Part shown: positions 25,262 to 34,088 of the stretch, one piece after another
How positions within the stretch are numbered: the stretch's first letter is position 1
How the letters are laid out: each line of letters starts with the position of its first letter
The notes under the pieces: model-generated
The model's input: only the letters and a program-made list of their open reading frames with translations
What the model was told of the DNA's origin: nothing
Databases searched by the model: none
Source of the DNA: Pseudomaricurvus sp965662505
GTDB lineage: Bacteria > Pseudomonadota > Gammaproteobacteria > Pseudomonadales > Cellvibrionaceae
Direction of reading: 5' to 3'
DNA length: 56,773 nt
Assembly: GCF_965662505.1 (NCBI RefSeq)
Contig: NZ_CBFIHX010000008.1
Location: forward strand, 1-56,773
Program-made: the position numbers and the translations under genes

Positions 25262-27310
25262 TCAGGATAAAAGCTCTGTCAGTTGATGCATAATGCCATT
25301 GCAGCTTTTCTGCACCGCGAGACATCGGTCTGCTGTGCAAACCAACGCCTCCCCCGGATCCATACTCATCGCTTCTGTGGGATGAAGCACAGCCGCTGAT
25401 GGCAATCGGTAACACAACACCTGCCCGGGAAACGTTTGTCGGATATCCCGCTCCCAGACATCCATAAAGCCGTTGTCCATTATCATCACCTGCGGCAAGG
25501 GCTGCAGTGATTCCTGATGCACCTGAACTAACGTCAAATGCGTCTCGGGAGATTGCTGCATCACTGGCAGTGCCGCAGAGAACAGCTTTTGTGCGGCCTG
25601 CAAATAACGTGGCTCGGCGGTTAAGTGCCCCAATCGCAACAGCACCTTGGCAGCAATGCCGTTAGCTGACGGTACAGCGGTATCCATAAAGGGCTTGCTG
25701 CGGTAAATTAACGATTCCGCATCGTGAGCGGTATAGAAGAAACCGCCAAACTCTTTGTCTTCATGCAACCGCAGCAGAGACTCTGCCAGTGCGATCACAA
25801 ACTGGTAGTCTTCATCTCGCCATTGCGTCTGCAGACTTTCCAGCAAGGCATCCATCAGGAACACAAAGTCATCCAAATACGCATGGCGGACGGGCTTTTC
25901 GCCCTGCCAACCGGCAAATAAACGCTGATTCACCCACATGTTTTCGCGGATAAAATCTATCGCGCCATGAGCCAGCGACAACTCCCGCAGCTCATTATCT
26001 TTACGAGCCAGTACCAACAATCCTTTAATCACCAGGGCATTCCAGCCGGTCAGAACCTTGTGATCAATGAGAGGCAGTGGATTGTAAGCGCGAAGATTTT
26101 CAATTTTTTCTCGCCCGCCGCGATACAGTTCGAGCGCTGTCTCGCGAGTCAGCATCAGCTGTTTAGCCGCCGTATTCAGGTCTTCCTGCTGCGACAGATG
26201 CCAGCGACCAAAAAAGTTGGCCTCTCCTCGCAAACCAAACATTTGCTGAAACAGGGTGAATTCTTCCGGCGTTAAACTGGAACGAATTTCATCCAGCGCC
26301 AAAGTGTAATAAGCACCTTCTTTGCCGTTGGTTTCTGCATCCATCGCAGAGAAAAACGTACCGTGAAGAGTCAACATATGCTGTCGCAACCAGCGTACGA
26401 TGCCTAGCGCTGCACTCTTGTACAACGGGTTATCGGTTTGTATCCAGGCGCGAGCGTAGACATCCAGCAGCAAGCCATTGTCGTACAGCATTTTCTCAAA
26501 GTGAGGAATGTTCCAGCCCGCATCAGTACTGTAACGAAAGAACCCGCCCCCAATACGATCGTTAATGCCGCGTTGAGCCATTTGACTTAACGACAAGTGT
26601 AAATGGGCTTTGTCGTATTCCGACAATTGATGGCTGGACTCCACCTGCAATAACAGTGAAAGATTCACCGGCAGCGGAAATTTCGGCGGCGCACCAAACC
26701 CGCCTTCCGCCTCGTCCTGATTAGCCCGTAAACTCCGCAGCGCCGCTGGCAACAACGTCACACTGGCCTGATCAGAGCCACTTAACACAGGCTGCATCAA
26801 CTGCTGAAAACTGGCTTCAACCTGATTGCGCAGCATTTTGAAGTCTTGCTGCTGATGAACAAAGTAACTGTTTACCCGTTCCAGCAGATCATCAAACCCC
26901 AGCTGGCCTTCATGGGCATTTTTGGCGAAATAGGTTCCTGCCAGAAACGGCAGTTGAGTTTCGGGACACAAAAACATCGTCAACGGCCAGCCGCCAGGGC
27001 GCCCAGTCAGCATCTGATGAGCGGTCTGATACACATCATCCAGATCCGGACGCTCTTCACGGTCGACTTTGATATTGATGAAGTATTCGTTCATCAACGC
27101 CGCCGTCGCCGGATCGCTAAACGACTCCCGTGCCATGCCATGGCACCAGTGGCACGCTGAATAGCCAATAGACAGCAATATCGGCTTTTTCTGGCTCTGG
27201 GCCAGCCTGAGCGTTTCCGCCGTCCAGGTCTGCCAGTGCACAGGTTGCTGACTGTGAGCCTGGAGGTAAGGGCTGGTTTCGCCCGACAGGCGATTGATGA
27301 GATCAGACAT
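25262..27310 (-). CDS. YyaL-like thioredoxin/DUF255 protein
   Basis: 682 residues. The N-terminal thioredoxin-like DUF255 domain carries CHWCH (C53-C56) in GYSACHWCHGMARESF, followed by NIKVDREERPDLDDVYQ. The rest is an alpha/alpha toroid like N-acylglucosamine 2-epimerases and six-hairpin glycosidases (GGGFFRYSTDAGWNIPHFEKMLYDNGLL). Bacterial YyaL and human SPATA20 share this architecture. The biochemical role is unsettled. A single gene; full length. Confidence 0.88.
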   Translation of the reverse strand: MSDLINRLSGETSPYLQAHSQQPVHWQTWTAETLRLAQSQKKPILLSIGYSACHWCHGMARESFSDPATAALMNEYFINIKVDREERPDLDDVYQTAHQMLTGRPGGWPLTMFLCPETQLPFLAGTYFAKNAHEGQLGFDDLLERVNSYFVHQQQDFKMLRNQVEASFQQLMQPVLSGSDQASVTLLPAALRSLRANQDEAEGGFGAPPKFPLPVNLSLLLQVESSHQLSEYDKAHLHLSLSQMAQRGINDRIGGGFFRYSTDAGWNIPHFEKMLYDNGLLLDVYARAWIQTDNPLYKSAALGIVRWLRQHMLTLHGTFFSAMDAETNGKEGAYYTLALDEIRSSLTPEEFTLFQQMFGLRGEANFFGRWHLSQQEDLNTAAKQLMLTRETALELYRGGREKIENLRAYNPLPLIDHKVLTGWNALVIKGLLVLARKDNELRELSLAHGAIDFIRENMWVNQRLFAGWQGEKPVRHAYLDDFVFLMDALLESLQTQWRDEDYQFVIALAESLLRLHEDKEFGGFFYTAHDAESLIYRSKPFMDTAVPSANGIAAKVLLRLGHLTAEPRYLQAAQKLFSAALPVMQQSPETHLTLVQVHQESLQPLPQVMIMDNGFMDVWERDIRQTFPGQVLCYRLPSAAVLHPTEAMSMDPGEALVCTADRCLAVQKSCNGIMHQLTELLS

Positions 27311-27534
27311 TAATCCAGGGTCTCACAGGTTAGATGCATGCAATTGGATGCGCGCAAGTCAGGTGCGTGATCAGCTCTGTGTAAAACCGATAGCACGTAA
27401 TTCAACGGGCATATTTAATACCAAAATGAACACCACACCAACCCCCAATCATCAAAGGTCTGTTGATTCAGTGTTAGTATGAGGTCCATACCACACCTGT
27501 GAGTGTACCACCCCTAATGATCGGAGTTTAAACC

Positions 27535-28227
27535 ATGCAATCTAAGGTTGTAGTTGAGGTTGTAGATGAGGTTGTAGTCATTACCGGAGCCAACCGCGGC
27601 ATCGGGCTGTCTTTTGCTCGTCTGTACGCCAAACAGGGCGCTACTGTCTACGCAGCCTGCCGACAAACTTCCCAAGAACTGGAAGCGCTGAACATCAACA
27701 TCCTTCCGGGCATCGACATTACCAACAGCGACGGAATTGAGCAATTACGCCAGGCCCTGACCGGTGTTACCGTAGATCTGCTGATCAACAATGCGGGTAT
27801 TCTGCGGGAAGAGTCTTTTGGACAATTGCACAGCGAGACCATTCGGGAGCAATTTGAAACCAATGCGCTGGCTCCCATACTGCTCACCGAAGCGCTTGCC
27901 GACAAGCTGTCAGCAGGCAGCAAGATCGCCTTTATCACCAGCCGCATGAGCTCCATCGCGGACAACTCCAGTGGCGGCTATTACGGCTATCGCATGTCTA
28001 AAGCCGCTCTGAACGTTGCGGCAAAATCCATTGCGGAAGAAATGAAACCCCGCAAGATCGCTGTGGCAATTTTACATCCGGGACTGGTCAGTACGGATAT
28101 GATCGGTGGGTACGGCGACATTACGCCTGACGAAGCCGCACAACGACTGTCAACGAGAATTGAAGAACTGACATTGGATAACAGCGGGCGCTTCTGGCAT
28201 TCCAACGGAGAGGAACTGCCCTGGTAG
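27535..28227 (+). CDS. SDR-family oxidoreductase (CsgA-like)
   Basis: 230 residues. The cofactor motif TGANRGIG follows at about 18-25, NNAG at about 85, and catalytic Tyr-x-x-x-Lys is YRMSK (about 152-156) with a preceding Ser in ITSRMSS. It resembles short SDRs of the CsgA/YbbO type that bind NAD(P). The N-terminus (residues 4-15) is made of three 12-base repeats (VVVE/VVDE/VVVI), so the beta-1 strand has been lengthened by duplication. Substrate unknown. Confidence 0.85.
   Translation: MQSKVVVEVVDEVVVITGANRGIGLSFARLYAKQGATVYAACRQTSQELEALNINILPGIDITNSDGIEQLRQALTGVTVDLLINNAGILREESFGQLHSETIREQFETNALAPILLTEALADKLSAGSKIAFITSRMSSIADNSSGGYYGYRMSKAALNVAAKSIAEEMKPRKIAVAILHPGLVSTDMIGGYGDITPDEAAQRLSTRIEELTLDNSGRFWHSNGEELPW
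27544..27579 (+). repeat. Three in-phase 12-base repeats at the SDR N-terminus
   Basis: AAGGTTGTAGTT, GAGGTTGTAGAT, GAGGTTGTAGTC in tandem, directly after the third codon. They encode K/EVV(V/D) units and keep the reading frame. Confidence 0.8.
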
Positions 28228-28262
28228 AAAGAAAGCCCCGGAACAGGCTGACATGAAGGGAG

Positions 28263-28300
28263 AAGCACGAGAGGCAGGATCCCCGCCTCTCGATGCTTTT
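28263..28300. terminator. Intrinsic terminator between the SDR gene and lipA
   Basis: AAGCACGAGAGGC (28263-28275) pairs, with one bulge, with GCCTCTCGATGCTT (28285-28298), followed by T-run on the plus strand. It ends the SDR transcript and may also weakly end the convergent lipA transcript. Confidence 0.75.
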
Positions 28301-28302
28301 AA

Positions 28303-29286
28303 TTACTTAACTTCTTCCCCGTGTGCCTGCTTATCGGCGTGGTAGGAAGAGCGAACCAACGGGCCACAGGCGGCGCGCTTAAAGCCCAACTCGGTTGCCA
28401 TCGCCGTGTACTCGTCAAATTCATCCGGGTGGACGTAGCGGTCAACCGGCAAGTGATCCCGGGATGGCTGCAGATATTGGCCAATGGTGATCATATCGAT
28501 GTCGTGCTCACGCATATCGCGCATCACTTCAAAGATTTCCTCCTTGGTTTCACCCAGCCCCACCATCAGTCCAGATTTGGTCATGACATCAGGACGGCGC
28601 TTCTTGAATTCCTGCAGCAGTTTGAGTGACCACTTATAGTTAGCACCGGGGCGAGATGTGCGATACAGACGAGGTACCGTTTCCAGATTGTGGTTAAACA
28701 CATCCGGAGCTTCTTTTTCGAGAATATCGAGAGCCACGTCCATACGACCGCGAAAGTCCGGCGTCAGGATTTCCACTTCAAGATTGGGCGAGCGTTCGCG
28801 GGATTCGCGGATACAATCGGCAAAATGTTGAGCACCGCCATCGCGCAGGTCATCGCGATCCACTGAAGTAATCACAACGTATTTAAGGCTCATATCGGCA
28901 ATGGCTTTGGCCAGATGCACAGGCTCGTTGTCATCCAGTGGATTGGGCTTACCATGGCCCACATCGCAGAAGGGACAGCGACGGGTACAGATTTCACCCA
29001 TAATCATAAAGGTGGCTGTGCCGCCACTGAAGCACTCGCTCAGGTTTGGGCAGTTGGCCTCTTCGCAAACTGTTGCCAGTTTGTTTTTCCGCAGAATTTT
29101 CTTGATGCGGTCTACTTCCGGCGAATTACCTACACGAACCCGAATCCAGTCCGGCTTGCGCTTCAATTCGTCGGTAGCAATCACTTTGACAGGAATCCGT
29201 TCCACTTTGTCTGCATCACGCAACTTTTCACCCTGTTTCAGGCGACGTGTGCGCTTTACTGGTTCCATACTCGTATCAGTGGTCAT
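28303..29286 (-). CDS. lipA: Lipoyl synthase
   Basis: 327 residues, radical-SAM enzyme that inserts two sulfurs into octanoyl groups on lipoyl domains. Both iron-sulfur sets are seen: auxiliary cluster C74, C79, C85 (VCEEANCPNLSEC) and SAM cluster C100, C104, C107 (CTRRCPFC). The C-terminal RSSYHA supplies the unusual Ser ligand of the auxiliary cluster. Its ATG overlaps the lipB stop (ATGA), so translation is coupled. Last gene of the long minus-strand cluster. Confidence 0.96.
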   Translation of the reverse strand: MTTDTSMEPVKRTRRLKQGEKLRDADKVERIPVKVIATDELKRKPDWIRVRVGNSPEVDRIKKILRKNKLATVCEEANCPNLSECFSGGTATFMIMGEICTRRCPFCDVGHGKPNPLDDNEPVHLAKAIADMSLKYVVITSVDRDDLRDGGAQHFADCIRESRERSPNLEVEILTPDFRGRMDVALDILEKEAPDVFNHNLETVPRLYRTSRPGANYKWSLKLLQEFKKRRPDVMTKSGLMVGLGETKEEIFEVMRDMREHDIDMITIGQYLQPSRDHLPVDRYVHPDEFDEYTAMATELGFKRAACGPLVRSSYHADKQAHGEEVK

Positions 29287-29984
29287 AATGCTTCTGTCTC
29301 GGGATCGGAGAAATCAATCAGCACCTGTGGTGCATCGTCGGCTATTTCTGTGTTGGTGTAGCCCAGGTGTTTTACAAAGTGCTCCACAATCAACGGCTCC
29401 AGCGCAGCCACAGAAGCGGCTCGCTCATCGCTGGACAAATCCACCGTGCGAACCATCTTCAACCCCTGATAGCCACAGGGATTAATGCGCGCGAAGCCAC
29501 TCAGGTCCATATTCACATTCAGGCTCAAGCCGTGGTAGCTGCAACCTTTACGAATCCGGAAGCCCAGCGAAGCCACCTTGTCATCGTTGACATAAACACC
29601 GGGGGCATCGGCTTTGGGATAAGCTTCAATATCAAGCTCGGCCAGCGTATCCACCAAGGTTTTCTCGGTATTGGTGACCAGATCGCGCACCCCCACACCT
29701 CGTCGACGGATATCCACCAGCGGATAAGCCACCAGCTGCCCGGGGCAGTGATAGGTGACCTGGCCGCCGCGATCCACCTGAACCACAGGAATATCGCCAG
29801 GCATCAGCAAATGTTCTTCTTTGCCCGCCTGCCCCTGAGTAAAGACCGGCGGGTGTTCTACCAGCCAAAGCTCATCGGGTGTGGATTCATCACGCTGATC
29901 GGTAAAATTGGACATGGCTCGCCATACGGGCCGGTAATCCTGCAGCCCCAGATAGCGAATGCGCAGTGTCTCTCGGTCCGCCAT
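29283..29984 (-). CDS. lipB: Octanoyl-ACP:protein N-octanoyltransferase
   Basis: 233 residues from ATG 29984, whose A is shared with the ybeD stop (TGATG); a GTG three bases upstream is also possible. Motifs include QGQAGKEEHLL, the RGGQVTYHCPGQLVAYPL substrate region, KVASLGFRIRKGCSYHGLSLN with the catalytic Lys, and INPCGYQGL with the catalytic Cys. It transfers octanoate from ACP to lipoyl domains, the step before LipA. Confidence 0.96.
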   Translation of the reverse strand: MADRETLRIRYLGLQDYRPVWRAMSNFTDQRDESTPDELWLVEHPPVFTQGQAGKEEHLLMPGDIPVVQVDRGGQVTYHCPGQLVAYPLVDIRRRGVGVRDLVTNTEKTLVDTLAELDIEAYPKADAPGVYVNDDKVASLGFRIRKGCSYHGLSLNVNMDLSGFARINPCGYQGLKMVRTVDLSSDERAASVAALEPLIVEHFVKHLGYTNTEIADDAPQVLIDFSDPETEAL

Positions 29985-30274
29985 CACAGCACCATCTTGG
30001 TTTTGGGGTGGCTTTTCAGCTCTTCATGCAGCGCCTGCAACTGATCTACACCGGTCGCAGTAATAAAAAACGTAATCGACTGAAAGGTCCCCTTGCCGCT
30101 CTCGCGCACCGTAATCCGGGTGCGATCCAGCCCCGGGGCGTGACGCTCCATCACTTCGACAGCGTAGGCATGGTATTCCGGTCCCGAATCACCCATCACT
30201 TTCACCGGGTAATCGGCACAGGGAAATTCAATTTTCGGTGGTTCTTGACCAGAACTGGCTTTAGGGTCACTCAT
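29984..30274 (-). CDS. ybeD: YbeD family (DUF493) protein
   Basis: 96 residues of a small ACT-like alpha/beta fold. KIEFPCADYPVKVMG and the C-terminal SITFFITATGVDQLQALHEELKSHP are typical. It nearly always sits between dacA and lipB in gammaproteobacteria, as here, and is thought to be regulatory; function is unproven. Its stop overlaps the lipB start. Confidence 0.9.
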   Translation of the reverse strand: MSDPKASSGQEPPKIEFPCADYPVKVMGDSGPEYHAYAVEVMERHAPGLDRTRITVRESGKGTFQSITFFITATGVDQLQALHEELKSHPKTKMVL

Positions 30275-30447
30275 AACAGCACTTTCAGGGGTTGAAAAGC
30301 TGTCATTATACCTTGAGAAGAACCCCGGTGCGAGGTAGCCACTATTGGCTCTCGAGGAAAGGAACCGGCGGGAAAAGCGTCACTTCTCCCGCCAAAATCC
30401 AGGGTTATTTGCCGAGAACAGCAAAGATTCCCATGAAAAACAAATCG

Positions 30448-31617
30448 TTAGGAGAATAGTCCGAGGAAAAACAGCTTGATACTGTCCCACAGGCGAGCAA
30501 AGAAACCGGCCTGTTCTACCGCCGTCAATGCCACCAGCGGCTGATCCACAAGAGTCTCGTCGTTGAGTACCACGGTCAGATTACCCAGCTCCTGACCCTC
30601 GCTGATTGGCGCTTTTATCACATCATCAATAAAGATTTTGGCATCCAGATCGTCATCCGCGCCGCGCGGGATGGTGAGATAAAGATCGTCGGCCAGGCCC
30701 AGAGACACCTCTTTGCTCTTACCGCCCCAAACGCGGCTTTGCTGCAGCGATTCACCACCACTGTAGAGCTTGTGTGTCTGAAAGTAGCGGAAACCGTAGG
30801 ACAGCAGCTTTTGTGACTCCGCGGCACGCGCCTCGTCAGAACGAGTTCCCATCACCACGGAAATCAGACGCATACCATTTTTCTGAGCCGACGCCACCAG
30901 ACAGTAACCCGCCTCTTCGGTGTGGCCGGTTTTCAGACCATCCACACTGTCATCGCGGAACAACAAACGGTTGCGGTTGGGCTGATTGATGCCGTTGTAC
31001 TTAAAATATTTTTCTGCATAGAGTGCGTAGTGGCGCGGAAAGTCGTTAATTAGGGCTCTCGCCAGAATGGCCTGATCTCTGGCCGTGGTCAGATGACCTT
31101 CGGCAGGCCAGCCCGTCGAATTCTTGTAGTGAGTGCCCGTCATACCCAGCAAAGCGGCCTGCTGGTTCATCACATCGACAAATGCCCCTTCACTGCCAGA
31201 CACATACTCAGCCAGAGCGACAGTGGCATCATTACCAGACTGCACGATCATGCCCAGCAGCAGGTCATGCAGCGGCACTTTGGTGCCCTCGCGGACAAAC
31301 ATCTTGGATCCGCCCATCTTCCAGGCTTTAACACTGATGTTCACTTCTTCGTTTTCGTCGATGTTGCCACCTTCCACTTCTGAAGAAACGATGTAGCTGG
31401 TCATCAACTTGGTCAGGCTGGCAGGAGGCAAACGCTCATCGGAGTTCTTCTCAACCAAAACCTTGCCGGTCTTGGCATCCATCAGGATATACCCCGTAGC
31501 AGCCAACTGAGGTGGGGCAGGAATGATGTCAGGACGCGCCTGCGCCAGACTCGACATCAACAGGATGGAAGAAATAAACAGGGTAACAAAAGATTTAAAA
31601 ACGAATTGTGTTCTCAT
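30448..31617 (-). CDS. dacA: D-alanyl-D-alanine carboxypeptidase (PBP5/6 type)
   Basis: 389 residues from ATG 31617; a TTG nine bases upstream is less likely. Signal peptide about 1-27 (cleaved at AQA). The active-site triad is SLTK (S67-K70), SGN (127-129) and KTG (229-231). The C-terminal domain is followed by an amphipathic anchor ending WDSIKLFFLGLFS that attaches it to the outer face of the inner membrane. It trims the terminal D-Ala from peptidoglycan pentapeptides. It is preceded by a 230-base gap, so it likely has its own promoter. Confidence 0.95.
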   Translation of the reverse strand: MRTQFVFKSFVTLFISSILLMSSLAQARPDIIPAPPQLAATGYILMDAKTGKVLVEKNSDERLPPASLTKLMTSYIVSSEVEGGNIDENEEVNISVKAWKMGGSKMFVREGTKVPLHDLLLGMIVQSGNDATVALAEYVSGSEGAFVDVMNQQAALLGMTGTHYKNSTGWPAEGHLTTARDQAILARALINDFPRHYALYAEKYFKYNGINQPNRNRLLFRDDSVDGLKTGHTEEAGYCLVASAQKNGMRLISVVMGTRSDEARAAESQKLLSYGFRYFQTHKLYSGGESLQQSRVWGGKSKEVSLGLADDLYLTIPRGADDDLDAKIFIDDVIKAPISEGQELGNLTVVLNDETLVDQPLVALTAVEQAGFFARLWDSIKLFFLGLFS

Positions 31618-31849
31618 GGATCTCAACTGGTTGCTGGTGTGGAACGAAATCCCTTCGTCAGAAATGCTTGTGGGATAATGATTAATACGGGTTGGCCTTA
31701 TGGACTCTCAGGACGCCAAAAAATTCCTTGTTAGAGGCTATTTCCCCGAGGATTGATTGAGAAGGCCCCGGCCAGAGTCATTGCTGGCTAGTTTAACAGT
31801 CGACCTTACTCAGTCAAACGAGGAAGTGCACAGTTTTGAGGCCCTCGAA

Positions 31850-32848
31850 TTAATCGTAGACCAGATGTGGTGAAGGCAGGCGGTTTTTCTCCAACAGACT
31901 GCGCAAGTCCATCAAGACCAGATTGTCTCCGATAGGCCCCACTTGCACTCGGTAAAGCGCATCTTCCGAAGGGGGGATCACTTTCACCGGCAGGGTGGTT
32001 AATTCTCCCAGCTGATTGCGTAAATTTTCCGCTGCGGCAGGTGTCGAAAAGGCACCGGCCTGAAGAAAGGTATTATCAGGCAATGCAAACCCTGCAGAGT
32101 TCTGTGGCGCAGGCGCTTTTGGCAAATCAGTCCGAGCTGCCCCCTTCGCCACCGGCAGCTGTGGAGCCGCTGGATGACTCACTGCCACCTTATCCAATGG
32201 CTGAATCGCCTCTACCCGGACTTCAGCGGTGCCCTGCTTCAAATACCCCAGCTTACTGGCGGCGGCGTAGGACAGATCAATCACCCGCCCTTTATGAAAA
32301 GGACCCCGATCGTTGATCCGAACAATCACCTCTCGACCATTGGCCAGATTAGTTACCTTAACGTAAGAAGGTATTGGCAGCGTCTTATGCGCAGCCGTCA
32401 TCCCGTACATGCTGTACAGTTCACCGTTGGCGGTACGCTTGCCATGAAACTTGTTGCCGTACCACGAGGCTCGCCCTACCTGCACGAAATCTTTATCGGT
32501 TGGCAGGACACGGTAGGTTTTACCCAGTACTTTATAAGGCGATTTGTTACCCGCCCTGGTGCGAACTTCTTTACGAGGCACCGCATCAGGGATGTGCGAA
32601 ACATCCACGTCTTGGGCTGGCCCACTGTCTTTCACATCGGTTGGCACATTGACAATAATCTGGCTACTGTCGCTGCGGGGCTTCTGGACCACAGGTTTTT
32701 GTGTAGAACAGGCTGAAAGAAACAACATGCCCAGAGCCATGAACAATAAGACAGCCCGGTATTGTGGTTGAGAAGCCGGTGTCACTGATGCCTGATCCAC
32801 CAATGACCCCATCCCGTATCTACTCTGAATTTGCATAATTAAAGACAT
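31850..32848 (-). CDS. rlpA: RlpA-like septal ring lytic transglycosylase with SPOR domain
   Basis: 332 residues from ATG 32848. A lipobox LSAC places the lipidated Cys at 47, so the signal is unusually far in; a start at Met13 or Met37 would be more normal. The double-psi barrel RlpA domain is at about 120-215 (GRASWYGNKFHGKRTANGE, KVTNLANGREVIVRINDRGPF, IDLSYAAASKLG). A SPOR domain lies at about 258-330 (FLQAGAFSTPAAAENLRNQL). RlpA cleaves denuded glycans at the septum; Pseudomonas RlpA shows this activity. Confidence 0.92.
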   Translation of the reverse strand: MSLIMQIQSRYGMGSLVDQASVTPASQPQYRAVLLFMALGMLFLSACSTQKPVVQKPRSDSSQIIVNVPTDVKDSGPAQDVDVSHIPDAVPRKEVRTRAGNKSPYKVLGKTYRVLPTDKDFVQVGRASWYGNKFHGKRTANGELYSMYGMTAAHKTLPIPSYVKVTNLANGREVIVRINDRGPFHKGRVIDLSYAAASKLGYLKQGTAEVRVEAIQPLDKVAVSHPAAPQLPVAKGAARTDLPKAPAPQNSAGFALPDNTFLQAGAFSTPAAAENLRNQLGELTTLPVKVIPPSEDALYRVQVGPIGDNLVLMDLRSLLEKNRLPSPHLVYD

Positions 32849-32986
32849 CTGACGACAAGGTAAAAAGACTCGACAAAGTTATACGAAGCGGGAAGCCTGA
32901 TCCACTCTTTAGCTCGCATTTATGACGTTTTTTGATCGTCTTGATGCTTTGGGCGACAGGTAATCGTGCAAAATGCCCACCAGGGC

Positions 32987-34012
32987 CTACCGATCGCCTT
33001 TTGCCTGAAGAATTTCCTGGCTTAACTGATACACCGCCATGGCGTACAAACGGCTGTGGTTATAGCGGGTAATGACGTAGAAATTATTCAGCCCCATCCA
33101 GAACTCCGTGCCGTGCTCTCCCTCCAGCTCGATGGCCGTGGCCTTGTCCTTCCCCGGTAAGGATGTCACTGGGGTAAAACCTTTTTCCTCAAGACTGGCA
33201 ACGGTGTGCAATGGTTTTAGTGAATCATTGAGAACGGACTTGTCGTAGCCGGCCCGAGTCCGCGCACGCACCACCACTGGCTCGTCTTTTTTCCAGCCGT
33301 GGCGCACAAAATAGTTGGCTACACTGCCGATGGCGTCTTTGCGGTTTTCCCAAATATCAATAAAACCATCATCGTCAAAATCTGCGGCATAAGCGCGGTA
33401 ACTGGAAGGCATAAACTGACCAAAACCCATCGCTCCGGCGTAGGAACCTTTCAAGCTCAGAGGATCACGGTTTTGCTCGCGCGTCAGGATAAGAAATTCA
33501 CGCAGCTCTTTGGTAAAGAACGGACTGCGGGGCGGATAGTCAAACGCCAGTGTCGAGAGCGCGTCTATCACCCGATAACTTCCCATGTACTGACCATAAC
33601 GGGTTTCAACACCGATGATGGCGACAATGATTTCGGCGGGAACACCGTAGGTTGTTTCGGCTTTCGTCAGTGCTTCGCTGTTTTCTTGCCAAAAATCGAC
33701 ACCTTTGCTGACGCGCGAGGACGTCACAAAGATTTTGCGATACTCAGCCCAGGTCTTGGTCTTTTCCGCCGGACGGGAAATAGCATCCAGAATAGACTGC
33801 TTTTTCTCAGCCTGTGACAACCAGCCTTTCAGCTCGTCCTCGCTAAACCCATAGTCTTTCACCATCTGATCAATGAAAGCCGTGGCTCCGGAATCATCCG
33901 CATAATTAGCGGCCGACACCACGCCGGCACTCAAACAGGCAGCCATCACGGCAGCACCTTTCAATCCTCGTCCAGTCCAGGCACACAAGCGCTGCAGCGC
34001 TGTGTTTTTCAC
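32987..34012 (-). CDS. mltB: Membrane-bound lytic murein transglycosylase B
   Basis: 341 residues from GTG 34012. I chose this start because it yields a standard signal peptide (MKNTALQRL... cleaved after VVSA at about 34); the longer TTG start at 34102 would overlap rodA and bury the signal 30 residues in. The catalytic Glu lies in VAIIGVETRYGQYMG, followed by YAGAMGFGQFMPSSYRAYA. It cleaves the MurNAc-GlcNAc bond, forming anhydro ends. There is no lipobox Cys at the cleavage site, so it may be periplasmic rather than lipidated. Confidence 0.9.
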   Translation of the reverse strand: MKNTALQRLCAWTGRGLKGAAVMAACLSAGVVSAANYADDSGATAFIDQMVKDYGFSEDELKGWLSQAEKKQSILDAISRPAEKTKTWAEYRKIFVTSSRVSKGVDFWQENSEALTKAETTYGVPAEIIVAIIGVETRYGQYMGSYRVIDALSTLAFDYPPRSPFFTKELREFLILTREQNRDPLSLKGSYAGAMGFGQFMPSSYRAYAADFDDDGFIDIWENRKDAIGSVANYFVRHGWKKDEPVVVRARTRAGYDKSVLNDSLKPLHTVASLEEKGFTPVTSLPGKDKATAIELEGEHGTEFWMGLNNFYVITRYNHSRLYAMAVYQLSQEILQAKGDR

Positions 34013-34088
34013 ACGAGTTAAACCAGCCAAAGAATTCTCCACAACCCTCTCCTGTGGCCGAAGGCGCTTCACCTTCGGCTCTGTATTC

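Noticed and set aside
30367..30393. Hairpin GGCGGGA...TCCCGCC between dacA and ybeD
   Set aside because: Good stem but no T-run on the minus strand, and the genes are normally cotranscribed; not called a terminator.
31672..31686. Second Fur-like sequence (GGATAATGATTAATA) upstream of dacA
   Set aside because: Only about 12/15 matches, with mismatches in the outer symmetric half; dacA has no known iron link, so chance is likely.
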